Shown here: positions 50,742-60,065 of the stretch, one piece after another | Position numbering within the stretch: the stretch's first letter is position 1 | Layout: the number at the start of each line of letters is the position of its first letter | Assembly: GCF_000022905.1 (NCBI RefSeq) | Contig: NC_012590.1 | Coordinates: 1,798,001-1,862,000 of the forward strand | Length of the DNA stretch: 64,000 bases | Direction: 5' to 3' | Source of the DNA: Corynebacterium aurimucosum ATCC 700975 | GTDB taxonomy: Bacteria > Actinomycetota > Actinomycetes > Mycobacteriales > Mycobacteriaceae | Notes under the pieces: model-generated | Told to the model about the DNA's origin: nothing | The model's database searches: none | What the model saw: the letters and a program-made list of their open reading frames with translations, nothing else | Position numbers and translations under genes: made by a program

Positions 50742-52291
50742 GCTTGCTCCTTGGATTCTTCGGTACTCAGGGTAGTCGCAGTAGTCACGGCTTCAAGGGC
50801 TCGTGCCATCTCTTCGCGGTCATCGAAGTGATGGACGGTATCGCCAATGAGCTGGCCTACCTCGTGGCCCTTGCCAACGACGATGACGGCATCACCCGGC
50901 TGCGCCCACGCCACGACTTCATCAATGGCCTTGGCGCGGGAGCCAACCTCACGGATATCAGCCGCCGGGTTTGCCTCCTGGGCGCCCGCGAGCACGGCCG
51001 CACGGATGGATGCCGGGTCTTCGGTGCGGGGGTTGTCGTCGGTGACGACGACAAGGTCTGCGCCCTTCGCGGCGGCCGCTCCCATGAGCGGACGCTTGGA
51101 GGAATCGCGGTCGCCTCCCGCGCCGACGACGATGCCGATACGGCCTGCGCTACCTTCCAACTGCGTGCGCAGGGTCTCCAGAACAGCCGCAATTGCAGCC
51201 GGCTTGTGCGCGTAATCCACCACAGCCACAAAGTCTTGGCCGCGGTCAACACGCTCCATGCGGCCCGGGACCGCGACCTTTTCTACGCCCTCGAGGAAGA
51301 CCTGCGGCTCGATTCCAATAGAGGCGGCCATCCCCGTGGCGAGAGCCGCATTGGCGATGTTAAAGGTACCCGGCATAGGCAGGCGGAATTCAAATGTTCC
51401 GGCATGCTCACCGGAGGCCAGCGTTAGTTCCACCTGCTGTGCGCCAGTAACCTCAGTGCTGAGCTGACGGCCAGTGATATCGGCATCGCTGCCTTGCGGG
51501 GTCGTTGATACCCGGATCACCGGGCGTGCTGCGGCGCGCTGCGCCATACGACGCCCCCATTCGTCATCGACGCAGATGACGGAGCGGTCGGCGGCTTGGG
51601 GCCCGTCGAAAAGCAGGGCCTTGGCCTCAAAGTAATCTTCCATCGTCGGGTGGAAGTCCAGGTGATCCTGGCTCAGGTTCGTAAAACCACCCACGTCGAA
51701 GCGCGTTCCCTGGACTCGTCCTAAAGATAGCGCGTGGGAGGAGACCTCCATCACCACGTGTGTAACTCCCTCGGACACCATGCGTGCAAAAAGCTCCTGC
51801 AAGGTCGGCGCCTCCGGGGTGGTCAGGGAAGTCGGAACCGGCTCCCGGTTAATACGGGTACCCGTCGTACCAATGAGACCCACCGAATAGCCCGCGTGCA
51901 AGAGGCCTGCTTCGAGGAGGTAACTCGTGGTGGTTTTGCCTGAGGTACCCGTCACCCCGAGGATGGTGAGTTTCTGCGTGGGGTGACTATAAATCTCCGC
52001 GGACACGGCTCCGAGGATGGCGCGGATATCCTCCACCACAAGAAGCGGCCGCTTCTCTCCGGCGTCGTTGAGGATGCGCTTACCTTCGGCGTCGGTGAGA
52101 ATGGCTGCGGCCTCTGTGTCGGCGGCAAAGCGCGCGCCGTGAACTCGTGTGCCCGGAAGCGCCGCGAACAGGCCACCGGGCGGCAGTGCCGCCGAGTTCA
52201 GTCCACATGAGCTAACGCTAGTCGAGGCATCCCCGATCACTGTGCCCCCAGAAATCTCTGCTAGGCGCTTCAGGGTGGTGCTGGTGGTCAC
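50738..52291 (-). CDS. murE: UDP-MurNAc-L-Ala-D-Glu-meso-diaminopimelate ligase
   Basis: MurE adds the third residue. The 517-aa protein has the ATP loop GTSGKTTTSYLLE near 118, VVMEVSSHALSLGRVQGT, NLSQDHLDFHPTMEDYFEAKA and the DNPR motif (VVTDDNPRTEDP), which marks selection of meso-diaminopimelate, the normal residue in corynebacterial walls. The GTG start at 52291 has AGAGGA just upstream. Confidence 0.95.
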   Translation of the reverse strand: MTTSTTLKRLAEISGGTVIGDASTSVSSCGLNSAALPPGGLFAALPGTRVHGARFAADTEAAAILTDAEGKRILNDAGEKRPLLVVEDIRAILGAVSAEIYSHPTQKLTILGVTGTSGKTTTSYLLEAGLLHAGYSVGLIGTTGTRINREPVPTSLTTPEAPTLQELFARMVSEGVTHVVMEVSSHALSLGRVQGTRFDVGGFTNLSQDHLDFHPTMEDYFEAKALLFDGPQAADRSVICVDDEWGRRMAQRAAARPVIRVSTTPQGSDADITGRQLSTEVTGAQQVELTLASGEHAGTFEFRLPMPGTFNIANAALATGMAASIGIEPQVFLEGVEKVAVPGRMERVDRGQDFVAVVDYAHKPAAIAAVLETLRTQLEGSAGRIGIVVGAGGDRDSSKRPLMGAAAAKGADLVVVTDDNPRTEDPASIRAAVLAGAQEANPAADIREVGSRAKAIDEVVAWAQPGDAVIVVGKGHEVGQLIGDTVHHFDDREEMARALEAVTTATTLSTEESKEQA

Positions 52292-52358
52292 GGTGATTCC
52301 TCTTCTCTGTTTCTCTGTCTCTAGGTTTTCGATATGTGCTTTTCGGTGGCAGAGTTAA

Positions 52359-54404
52359 CTACTCGGCGCGCAAGGTCAGTTGCGGTGCTGGCGGGGAGGG
52401 CGGGATATTGTCGCGGTCAAGGAGCCAGGATGCGATATCGCTGAAAACAGGGGCTGCGGATTGGCCGCCGGAGCCGTCGTCGTTGACACCGGATTCCGGC
52501 TCATCGAGCATGACGGCGACGACGAAGCGGGGGTCGTCGGCAGGCGCAATGCCCGCAAACGTGATCCAGTATTTGGAATTGGAATAAGACCCAGTGTCCT
52601 CATCGACTTTCTGCGCGGTACCGGTCTTGCCGGAGAGCTGATAGCCCTCGATGTTGGCGTTGCCAGCGGTACCGTTGTTCAGACCCTGCGGATCATCCTG
52701 GAAGACCGCTCGGAACATGTCGACGACGGTGCGTGCGGTTTCGGCGCTGACCACGCGGGTGGTCTCGGGCTCCTCCAGCTCTTCCTTCGTCCCGTCCGGC
52801 GCGGTAATCGAGTCAATGATGCGCGGCTCGATGCGCTCGCCGTCATTGGCGAGCGCCTGGTAAACAGACGCCAGCTGCAGGGCAGTCCATGACTGGCCCT
52901 GGCCAATGGGCAGGTTAGCGAAGGTACCGCCGGACCACTGCGAACGATCGGGAACCAGCCCTGGGGACTCGTTGGGCAGCTCGATGCCGGAGGTCTGCCC
53001 AAGACCGAACTTCTTCAGGTAGTCGGCGTATTTATCTTGACCAAGTCGATCCGCCAGCATCAGCGTGCCCACGTTCGATGACTTACCGAAGACGCCAGTC
53101 GTGGTGTAGGGCTCGACATCGTGAGGCCATGCGTCATTAACAGTCACGCCGGCCATGTCGATGGAGCCGGGCACCTGCAAAACCTCATCCGGGTCAGTCA
53201 AACCCTCTTCGATGGTCGCGGCAGCAGTAATGATCTTCGCCACCGAGCCGGGCTCGAAGGGGTGCGAGACTGCCAGGTTGTCGAAGGTCTTGTCCTTCTG
53301 GAGCTGCTTTTCGATGTCCTTGTTCGGATCAACCGTCCCAGTATTCGCCATGGCTAAGACCTGTCCGGTAGCGGCATCCAGCACGACCGCCTCAGCGCTT
53401 TTCGCCTTCGAGTTGGCCTTTGCTTTTTCCAGCTTCTGCTGCACGTAGGTCTGTAGGTCAAGATCCAGCGTCAACGTGACATTCTTGCCGTCAGTGGTGG
53501 GTACCTGATCGCGGAGGCTACCAGGAATCACCTGGCCATTGGCCGAAACGTCCTCAGTGGAGCTGCCATCAATACCTGTGAGGGTGGTATCACCGGAGGC
53601 TTCGAAACCGAACTGGCCTTGGCCGTCCATGGAAACCTTGCCGATGACGTTCTCCGCGATCGAACCATTCGGATACTGACGGATCTGCTGCTCATCGGCG
53701 GCAAGGCCGTGGTATTCCTCGGAAATGGCTACCGCGACATCCGGGTCGACATTGCGCACGAGAACCTCATACTGGGTGTCGGCGCGGAGCTTGTCCATAA
53801 TCTGCTCCGGCTCCACGTCGCCGGCATCGATTCCGGCATCCTTCAGCTTGCTCGGAATCCCCTTCGACATTTCGGTGAGCCGCTCGGTCACTTTGTTATC
53901 TAGGTAGGAATTCTTCGCGTCGGGAGCTAAGGACTCATACTCGGCCTCGCCGGTTGCCTTCTGATCTTCCTGTTCACGAAGCTCATCGCGCAGGCGAGTC
54001 GGCGAAACGGTCAATGAGCGGGCACGCATGGTGTAGGCCAAGCGCTGACCATCGCGCGCAAGGATTTCACCACGCCCGGCGGTGTCGACGTACACGCGGG
54101 TTCGCTGCGCTGCCGCCTTCGCTGCCAGGTCTGGACCCCACACAATCTGCACCCAGGCGAGGCGCCCCATCCAGGCCAGCATGATGACGAGCAACACCGC
54201 CGCAATGACGTGAACGCGCTCGCGCATCGTCTTTTGTTGGCTCAGGAAAGGCTTGCCGGTACGTGAATTCCGGGAGCGCGTCGCGGGAACGACGCGGTCG
54301 GCGTCGTAGCGCTGCCGTGGTTGGTGAGAGGCACCGCGTGGCTGAGTGGCACGGGCGGCGGGAGCCCGCCTCGGGCGCCGGCCACCGGAGTGTGGTGGGG
54401 TCAC
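52359..54404 (-). CDS. ftsI: Septal transpeptidase FtsI (class B PBP3)
   Basis: FtsI crosslinks septal peptidoglycan with FtsW. The 681-aa protein has an Arg/Pro-rich cytosolic tail of about 65 aa, a membrane helix (about 69-88), a PBP dimerisation domain, and a transpeptidase domain with SVAK (active Ser near 387), SSN (near 441) and KTGTA (near 592). The C-terminus ends soon after, without PASTA domains. The GTG start has AAAGGTG just upstream. Confidence 0.96.
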   Translation of the reverse strand: MTPPHSGGRRPRRAPAARATQPRGASHQPRQRYDADRVVPATRSRNSRTGKPFLSQQKTMRERVHVIAAVLLVIMLAWMGRLAWVQIVWGPDLAAKAAAQRTRVYVDTAGRGEILARDGQRLAYTMRARSLTVSPTRLRDELREQEDQKATGEAEYESLAPDAKNSYLDNKVTERLTEMSKGIPSKLKDAGIDAGDVEPEQIMDKLRADTQYEVLVRNVDPDVAVAISEEYHGLAADEQQIRQYPNGSIAENVIGKVSMDGQGQFGFEASGDTTLTGIDGSSTEDVSANGQVIPGSLRDQVPTTDGKNVTLTLDLDLQTYVQQKLEKAKANSKAKSAEAVVLDAATGQVLAMANTGTVDPNKDIEKQLQKDKTFDNLAVSHPFEPGSVAKIITAAATIEEGLTDPDEVLQVPGSIDMAGVTVNDAWPHDVEPYTTTGVFGKSSNVGTLMLADRLGQDKYADYLKKFGLGQTSGIELPNESPGLVPDRSQWSGGTFANLPIGQGQSWTALQLASVYQALANDGERIEPRIIDSITAPDGTKEELEEPETTRVVSAETARTVVDMFRAVFQDDPQGLNNGTAGNANIEGYQLSGKTGTAQKVDEDTGSYSNSKYWITFAGIAPADDPRFVVAVMLDEPESGVNDDGSGGQSAAPVFSDIASWLLDRDNIPPSPPAPQLTLRAE

Positions 54405-54516
54405 ACGTCACCTTTCTGTCTGCAGCGAGGGTAGGTAAGTAAACAGTTGAATGTCTTGCCCCACGCTTGGCGCGGGGTCGAGATAGTCTCATCCCGAATT
54501 GTGCCCTATTATCGCC

Positions 54517-54549
54517 GCCTGCCCACGCAGGCACGCGCGAAGCGCGAGG
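54517..54549. repeat. Paired GC-rich hairpins between ftsL-like gene and ftsI
   Basis: GCCTGC-N4-GCAGGC (54517-54532) is followed by a short CGCGC-GAA-GCGCG hairpin. No T tract follows on the minus strand, so this is not a standard terminator; it may tune read-through from the ftsL-like gene into ftsI. Confidence 0.4.
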
Positions 54550-54555
54550 GGGATT

Positions 54556-55392
54556 CTATCCCCGCGCCGCGTAGGGAGCCTGGGCCGGAATATCCGGCAG
54601 CTCAACGTTCTCCTCCCCTGGCTGGCCGCCTTCGGGGCTATCCTCCGAATGCGCGTCGTTGGAAGCGGCGCCTCCACGTTCGCGGTTGCGCTCGCTAAGC
54701 GTCGGGCGGGCGTTGAGATTGTCGGACATGTTGGCCGTCGCGTTCGGGTCACTGGAAGCCTGCCCCGGGCGGACTGGCTCACCGTTGACATCGATGACCG
54801 ATTCCATATCCGGGGTTGCCTCGCGCTTGTGCTCGATGTTGCCTTCCGGACCGACTTCCACAACGCCCGGCTGGACCGGGATACCCATCTTGGCCTCGTG
54901 GGCGCGGCGAGCGACATCCGAGGCCGAGCGAACATTCTCCAGGTCTCGGTTCAGGGTTTCCAGCTGGTTATCCAGCGTGGATTCCTGGGCGGTGAGCTCC
55001 TGAATCTTGAAGGTCTGGGAGGTGGACAAGCCCGACAACCACATGGCTGCGGCCACACCCGTAATAAGCAGAGCAATGGCGATGAAGGACAAACGCGCGA
55101 AGAGGCCATTCACCCGCGTGGGCTGCGCTACACGACGCCCACGATTGCTCACGACCTGCTTCGAACCAAGGCGGCTTCCCCGCAGGCCGGAGCCAACGCG
55201 GCGAGTAGGAACGGTGCCGCGGTGCGGGGTGCGGCTCGGCAGCGGGGTGGTACGGCGCCCCCGTTCAAGCAGCGCGGTTCCCTGGCCCGTGGCATCGGCT
55301 CCGGTGGTGAAATCGCGGCTTGCGCCCATGGTGTGGGTCCTCTCGTGGTCGCGGCGGTGGGTTGCCTGTGCGGTACGGTCTCTCAGCGTCAT
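54556..55392 (-). CDS. ftsL: FtsL-like membrane protein of the divisome
   Basis: The 278-aa protein has a basic, disordered N-terminus of about 95 residues, one membrane helix (about 99-119, [21 protein letters not shown]), a Leu-rich coiled coil (about 125-165; [26 protein letters not shown]) and an acidic Pro/Glu/Asn-rich C-terminus. Position between rsmH and ftsI and the short coiled coil after a single helix mark it as FtsL; sequence similarity in this family is low. ATG 55392 has GGGAGG 6 nt upstream and overlaps the rsmH stop (ATGA). ATG 55329 (MGASRD) is an alternative. Confidence 0.82.
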   Translation of the reverse strand: MTLRDRTAQATHRRDHERTHTMGASRDFTTGADATGQGTALLERGRRTTPLPSRTPHRGTVPTRRVGSGLRGSRLGSKQVVSNRGRRVAQPTRVNGLFARLSFIAIALLITGVAAAMWLSGLSTSQTFKIQELTAQESTLDNQLETLNRDLENVRSASDVARRAHEAKMGIPVQPGVVEVGPEGNIEHKREATPDMESVIDVNGEPVRPGQASSDPNATANMSDNLNARPTLSERNRERGGAASNDAHSEDSPEGGQPGEENVELPDIPAQAPYAARG

Positions 55393-56432
55393 GGCCTACC
55401 TCCCGGTTCATGAAAAGACGGCGTCCCCTCAAGGCGTTCGAGCGCGCGTACACGGACGGAAGCCGCCCGCGGGTTCTCCGCGATCTCTTCCTGGCTCGCC
55501 TTTTCCGCACCCCGAGTCACCACGGAATAGTGCGCCGCGGTCCCAGGCAGATCCATGGGCAGGCCCGCTGGGGTGGTCGAGGTGCTGAGCTTGGTGAAAG
55601 CATGCTTGACAATGCGGTCTTCGAGCGACTGGTAGCTCATAAACACCGCGCGTCCGCCAATGGACAAGGCATCCGTAATCACAGGGATGACCTGCTCAAT
55701 AGCCTCAAGCTCGCGGTTGACCTCAACGCGCAGCGCCTGGAAGGTTCGCTTCGCTGGGTGACCACCAGTGCGGCGCGTTGCTGCGGGGATGGTGGCGTAC
55801 AACAAGTCGACCAAGCGCGCGGAGTTGCCAAAAGGCTCCTTTTCCCTTTCCCGCAGAACTGCGGAGGCGATTTTGCCGGCGAAACGCTCATCGCCGTAGG
55901 TTTTCAGAATGCGGGCGAGGTCTCCGTGACTATAAGTATTGAGAATGTCTGCGGCGGTCATTCCCTGACGTGGGTCCATGCGCATATCCAACGGGGCGTC
56001 AGTCTTGTATGCAAAACCGCGATCGACCTGATCCAGCTGCATGGAGGACACTCCAAGGTCAAATAGCGCCCCGGCTATGCCGTGCTCCCGCGCGATGGAA
56101 AAGACCTCGCTTTCCCCCTCCGCGATGGCACTGCCCACCTCATCGAAACGCGCATTGACGCCCACGAAACGGTCGGCGAAGGGGCTGAGACGTCGAGAAG
56201 CACTGCTCAAAGAGGCAGAGTCACGGTCCACGCCAATGATGCGCACGGAGGGGAAGGTGGTGAGAAAGTATTCGCTGTGGCCACCGGCACCCAAGGTGCC
56301 GTCAACGATGACGGCATTCTCCCCTGCCGCTTCGATAGCTGGGGCGAGCAACTGGGCCATGCGCGCACGCATGACGGGGACATGGCCGTGGTTCTCGCTC
56401 ACGTCGTAGTTGATGGTGCCGTCGTGCTCCAC
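55389..56432 (-). CDS. rsmH: 16S rRNA m4C1402 methyltransferase RsmH (MraW)
   Basis: RsmH methylates N4 of C1402 in 16S rRNA using SAM. The 347-aa protein has [13 protein letters not shown], the SAM loop [26 protein letters not shown], and [49 protein letters not shown] is also diagnostic. The GTG start at 56432 has AAAGGGGG 9 nt upstream. Confidence 0.95.
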   Translation of the reverse strand: MEHDGTINYDVSENHGHVPVMRARMAQLLAPAIEAAGENAVIVDGTLGAGGHSEYFLTTFPSVRIIGVDRDSASLSSASRRLSPFADRFVGVNARFDEVGSAIAEGESEVFSIAREHGIAGALFDLGVSSMQLDQVDRGFAYKTDAPLDMRMDPRQGMTAADILNTYSHGDLARILKTYGDERFAGKIASAVLREREKEPFGNSARLVDLLYATIPAATRRTGGHPAKRTFQALRVEVNRELEAIEQVIPVITDALSIGGRAVFMSYQSLEDRIVKHAFTKLSTSTTPAGLPMDLPGTAAHYSVVTRGAEKASQEEIAENPRAASVRVRALERLEGTPSFHEPGGRP

Positions 56433-56496
56433 AGTTGCTGTCCCCCTTTCCGTTCAGGCGCTTAATGCTGCGGTCTGATGTTCTCGATAGAAAAGC

Positions 56497-56587
56497 GAGT
56501 GCGTATAGGGCCCTGTCCGAGGAAGGGTTCTGATGTCGGGGAAGTACACCAGCTCATCCTCCTCGGACAGAGTCCGTACACGCACTC
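56497..56587 (-). promoter_or_regulatory. Large stem-loop between mraZ and rsmH
   Basis: The inner stem CTGTCCGAGGA (56513-56523) / TCCTCGGACAG (56560-56570) is 11 bp. The outer stem GAGTGCGT (56497-56504) / ACGCACTC (56580-56587) is 8 bp, and the two are separated by an internal loop. On the minus-strand transcript it is followed by GCTTTTCT, so it could act as an attenuator, an RNase III site or an RNA stabiliser. The loop contains a possible 31-codon reading frame beginning MSWCTS, with its purine-rich site too close to the ATG to be convincing. Confidence 0.6.
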
Positions 56588-56606
56588 TTGGTGCGCCGGA
56601 GCTGCT

Positions 56607-57041
56607 TTAGAGCAGCCCGGCAAGTACGTCATCGGCGTCTGCCGCCGAGTAAGCGTCTTCAGTTTGCGCCTGGTATTCAGCCCACGCGGCTGCGTCCCAG
56701 ATTTCGAGGAAGTCGACCGACCCCACGACCACGCATTCCTTTGTCAGGTTTGCATACTCACGGTGGCCTGCTGACAGCGTGATACGCCCGTGCCCATCGG
56801 GGCGCTGCTCGTCCGCACTCGCTGCCAAGTTACGGATGAACGCACGCGCGTCCGGGTTGGTGCGGGACACAGCCGCCGCTTTCCTAGCTCGTGCCGCGAA
56901 TTCCTCCCGCGGGTATACCGCAAGCGAATGGTCCTGACCCTTGGTAACCATGAGGCCACCGGCCAGCTCTTCGCGAAACTTCGCTGGAAGCGTGAGCCGC
57001 CCTTTGTCATCGAGCTTGGGAGTGTAGGTGCCGAGAAACAT
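56607..57041 (-). CDS. mraZ: Transcriptional regulator MraZ
   Basis: MraZ is a DNA-binding protein of AbrB-like fold that represses its own dcw operon in other bacteria. The 144-aa protein from ATG 57041 has two MraZ repeats: [26 protein letters not shown] and the second with [18 protein letters not shown], each carrying the DxxGR core. An open frame upstream to 57167 is low-complexity Gly/Arg and is rejected as start. Confidence 0.94.
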   Translation of the reverse strand: MFLGTYTPKLDDKGRLTLPAKFREELAGGLMVTKGQDHSLAVYPREEFAARARKAAAVSRTNPDARAFIRNLAASADEQRPDGHGRITLSAGHREYANLTKECVVVGSVDFLEIWDAAAWAEYQAQTEDAYSAADADDVLAGLL

Positions 57042-57116
57042 CCCCGGGTCCACCTTCCTGTCACTCGAAAACTCCGGATTCCTCTCGCGACAAGAGAACA
57101 ACTCTCCTCCGCTGCG

Positions 57117-57148
57117 CCCCACTCTACCCCACTTTCCCCCACCGCCCA
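57117..57148 (-). promoter_or_regulatory. Putative MraZ box array upstream of mraZ
   Basis: On the minus strand, TGGGG begins every 10 bp three times (57141, 57131 and 57121 downwards), preceded by one more TGGG. MraZ of E. coli binds TGGGN repeats with 5-nt spacers, i.e. the same 10-bp period. The array lies about 75-105 bp before the mraZ start and fits autoregulation. Confidence 0.65.
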
Positions 57149-57401
57149 CACCTTTAACGCCCCTCATCCTCGCGTGTCACGATATACATGCAGTTAGATG
57201 GGCGTTTTTTCGGTGGGAAGTTTTCCCAGCACGCCCTTGACATACCCCCTAAGCACGCGCTTAATCCCACTATTCACACCTGCAACTTTCACCCCTTTAG
57301 GGAGATTCCTCACCCCACCCCCCATAATCCTGCGGTTTATACGCGTATCGCCCGCTACCAGGCACCCCACGCCCCACCGCCCCACCAACCCGCTCGAATC
57401 A

Positions 57402-57427
57402 GGTGGGGGAAAGTGGGAGATCTGGGG
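57402..57427 (+). promoter_or_regulatory. Second MraZ-like repeat array, opposite orientation
   Basis: GGTGGGGGAAAGTGGG (57402-57417) repeats, in opposite orientation, the minus-strand sequence at 57131-57146, and a third TGGGG starts at 57423. Spacings are 10 and 9 bp. The 522-bp gene-free stretch 57042-57563 thus holds the mraZ promoter side, this array, and the ABC operon operator. A TTGACA at 57237-57242 (+) may be part of a promoter. Confidence 0.45.
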
Positions 57428-57484
57428 GAACTGCCCAGAAAGCCGCTTCCCGCACCGACATTTTTAGAAACATAGTGTTGCCAT

Positions 57485-57507
57485 GATAGAAACAGAATGT
57501 TTCTATC
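57485..57507 (+). promoter_or_regulatory. Perfect palindromic operator upstream of the ABC exporter
   Basis: Arms GATAGAAACA (57485-57494) and TGTTTCTATC (57498-57507) are separated by GAA. A related half site TAGAAACA lies just upstream (about 57464). A -35-like TTGCCA and a -10-like TTCTAT would place the operator within the promoter, typical for TetR repressors; the TetR gene at 59434 is the likely binder. Confidence 0.7.
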
Positions 57508-57563
57508 CCGCGTTTGGCGGGGATAGTGCTCCAGCAGATTCCCACCCACTAGGAAGATCCACC

Positions 57564-58712
57564 ATGTATCTAGCTTGGCGCGAGATGCTCTTCGCGCGTA
57601 CCCGATTCCTCCTCATGGGCGTTGTCCTCGCCCTGATGTCCATGCTCGTCGTCATCATCTCCGGCCTCACCGCAGGTTTGGTCAACGACGGAGTCTCCGG
57701 ACTGAAGGCCATGGACAGCGACGTCGTCGCCTTCGCCGACGGCACCCAAAAGGACTCCGCCTTCACCCGCTCCGTAGTCGATGCCTCCGCCGCCGAATCC
57801 TTCGCCCACCTCGATGGCGTAGACCAGGCCGCCCCTCTGGGCTTGACCATTGCCAATGCCCATAACCAAAAGGGCACGGCAGTGGATTTGACTCTCTTGG
57901 GAGTAGAACCCGATTCCTTCCTCGCCCCAGCTGGGCTCCCCGCCATCGACACCACGCGGGTCGACGGCCAACCCAGCAACACCAAGCACGACATCATCGC
58001 CTCCTCCACCCTGCAGGATGAGGGCATCGAAGTCGGCGACACGATCACCCTTGACCGCCTGGATATCCCGCTCAACGTCATTGGTTTTAGCGATAACCAG
58101 CGCACCTTCGGTCACGTGGACGTGGCTTACCTGCCTCTGGATATCTGGCAGGAAATCCATGCCGGCGGGCGCCACGGCGAAGCCGTGAACTCGGACGCTT
58201 ATGACGAAGCCTCCGTCATCGTCGCCCGCACCACAGTCAAGCCCGACACCGAAGCCCTCACAGAGCAGTCCGGACTCGACGTGCGCACCCTCAAGGAAAG
58301 CTTCGACTCCTCCCCCGGCTACACCGCTGAGATGATGACCTTATCCATGATTACGTGGTTCCTCTACGTCATCGCCGCGCTCGTCACTGGCGCTTTCTTC
58401 CTCGTCTGGACCATCCAGCGTGCAGGCAATATCGCCACTCTTCGCGCGATGGGCGCGACCAAGGGCTTCCTGTTGCGCGATAGCCTCGGCCAGGCAGTTG
58501 TCATCCTCGTCTTGTCCATCCTGGCGGGCGCACTGGTGGCGGTCGGCTTGGGCAGCCTCTTGGAGCAGACCGCGATGCCTTATGCCACCGAATTCAGCTC
58601 TGTCATCAGTGGCGGCCTCATCCTCTTCGTCACCGGATTGCTTGGCGCTTTCATCGCCGTCGTCCGTGTTACCCGAACCAACCCCCTCGCTGCCCTAGGA
58701 GAAAACCGATGA
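57564..58712 (+). CDS. ABC transporter permease, FtsX/MacB type
   Basis: The 382-aa protein has one N-terminal helix (about 13-36), a large extracytoplasmic domain (about 40-265) and three C-terminal helices (about 271-295, 314-336 and 350-373). The start YLAWREMLFARTRFLLMG resembles DevC-like permeases of export systems. AGGAAG lies 7 nt before ATG 57564. The next gene, the ATPase, overlaps by ATGA. Substrate unknown; heme, lipid or drug export are the usual roles of this class. Confidence 0.88.
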   Translation: MYLAWREMLFARTRFLLMGVVLALMSMLVVIISGLTAGLVNDGVSGLKAMDSDVVAFADGTQKDSAFTRSVVDASAAESFAHLDGVDQAAPLGLTIANAHNQKGTAVDLTLLGVEPDSFLAPAGLPAIDTTRVDGQPSNTKHDIIASSTLQDEGIEVGDTITLDRLDIPLNVIGFSDNQRTFGHVDVAYLPLDIWQEIHAGGRHGEAVNSDAYDEASVIVARTTVKPDTEALTEQSGLDVRTLKESFDSSPGYTAEMMTLSMITWFLYVIAALVTGAFFLVWTIQRAGNIATLRAMGATKGFLLRDSLGQAVVILVLSILAGALVAVGLGSLLEQTAMPYATEFSSVISGGLILFVTGLLGAFIAVVRVTRTNPLAALGENR

Positions 58713-59398
58713 GCCCAGCTTTAGAACTGCACGACGTCACCGTCAGCTACACCGATGGCGACTCGCAAGTGAAGGCACTCGATTCCGTCAACCTCAGCAT
58801 CGATCCCGGTGAATTCGTAGCCGTGGTCGGCCCATCCGGCTCTGGAAAGTCCACGCTGCTCGCTGTTGCGGGTGCTTTGACGACACCCGATTCCGGCAAG
58901 GTCTTGGTCGCAGACGAAGATATCGTGCCGCTAGGCGACGCCCAACTGGCCAAGATTCGTCGCAACCACATCGGCTTTGTCTTCCAGTCCACCGGTAACC
59001 TTCCCTCCGCTCTGACAGCAGAGGAACAAATCGAGCTGGCCACCAAGGTCATCGGCAAGACTGGGCGCTACTCCAGTGCCGAGCTGCTCGACAAGGTCGG
59101 TATGAAGCATCGGGCGAAGCACCGTCCAGGAAGCTTGTCCGGCGGTGAGCGCCAGCGCGTCGGCATCGCCCGCGCGCTCGTGGGCGATCCCCAGGTGCTG
59201 CTTGTCGACGAGCCCACTGCCGCCCTCGATCGCGCACGCTCCCAAGAAATCGTGGCACTGTTGGCAAAAGAATGTCACGACTTTAACGTCGCGGGTGTCA
59301 TGGTCACTCACGACTATGAAGTCCTTGAGCACTGCGACAAGGTCTATGAGATGGTCGACGGCCGCTTGACGCCTGCCGCCAACTCAGCCTCGGAGTAG
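58709..59398 (+). CDS. ABC transporter ATP-binding protein
   Basis: The 229-aa MacB/LolD-type ATPase has Walker A GPSGSGKSTL (about 39-48), Q-loop FVFQSTGNL, signature LSGGERQRVGIARAL, Walker B VLLVDEPTAALD and H-loop VTHD. It works as the motor for the upstream permease. Confidence 0.95.
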   Translation: MSPALELHDVTVSYTDGDSQVKALDSVNLSIDPGEFVAVVGPSGSGKSTLLAVAGALTTPDSGKVLVADEDIVPLGDAQLAKIRRNHIGFVFQSTGNLPSALTAEEQIELATKVIGKTGRYSSAELLDKVGMKHRAKHRPGSLSGGERQRVGIARALVGDPQVLLVDEPTAALDRARSQEIVALLAKECHDFNVAGVMVTHDYEVLEHCDKVYEMVDGRLTPAANSASE

Positions 59399-59433
59399 GA
59401 AAAGAATGCGCAGCTTAACGTAGAATTACGCGC

Positions 59434-60018
59434 ATGCCGAAGATCACTGAAACGACAGTAGCCGAGCACCGCGCCGTCCAGCACCGCGCGGTACTGGAGG
59501 CTGCCGAGAGGTTGATCGTCCACAACCATGGTGCGGTACCGACCTTGGCCGAGGTAGCTGCGGAGGTTGGGCTTGCTCGCCCCAGTGTCTATCGATATGT
59601 GTCTTCTCAACACGATTTACTGGTGCAGCTTCTCATCCAGGCCACACAGGTGTGGAATGAACAGCTCGAGGCAGCCATGAAGGTGGCTCCCCCTGAGCCC
59701 ACGAAGCGCCTCCGCGCCTATGTGGACGCCACACTCGAGCTCTTCGTTCATGGCACCCACGGCCATCTGATAACCGCCGCTCAGCACTTCCCCCAGGCTT
59801 TTGCTGACGAAGAAGTGCAGCGCTCACATGGCGGCTTCGCCTCCATCGTTGATGCGTTCTGCCCCGACGTTTCCGCGGTAGACATTTCGCTGCTCAACGC
59901 AGCCATCCTTCGCGCGTCGGAGCTAGCGGAGCGATCTCCGGAGCAGCTCGCTAGCGCGACACAGACTCTTTATGCAATGGCCGATGCTATTGTGGCCCCG
60001 CCCTCCTCCGCGGATTAG
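59434..60018 (+). CDS. TetR-family regulator of the ABC exporter
   Basis: The 194-aa protein has an N-terminal helix-turn-helix (about 13-60; VPTLAEVAAEVGLARPSVYRYVSSQHDLLVQLL) and a helical ligand domain. It lies 35 bp after the ATPase on the same strand, and a perfect palindrome before the permease is its likely operator. Ligand unknown, probably an exported substrate. Confidence 0.88.
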   Translation: MPKITETTVAEHRAVQHRAVLEAAERLIVHNHGAVPTLAEVAAEVGLARPSVYRYVSSQHDLLVQLLIQATQVWNEQLEAAMKVAPPEPTKRLRAYVDATLELFVHGTHGHLITAAQHFPQAFADEEVQRSHGGFASIVDAFCPDVSAVDISLLNAAILRASELAERSPEQLASATQTLYAMADAIVAPPSSAD

Positions 60019-60065
60019 AGCAGACCCGGACAGATAAGACCGACTAAGAACATCAAAGAACAAAA

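Noticed and set aside
56460..56560. 31-codon frame (MSWCTS...) in the mraZ-rsmH stem-loop
   Set aside because: Purine-rich site touches the ATG, no homology; kept only as a note on the stem-loop.
57042..57167. N-terminal extension of MraZ
   Set aside because: Gly/Arg-rich and low complexity; it overlaps the MraZ-box array, and MraZ proteins start MFLGTY/MFLG.
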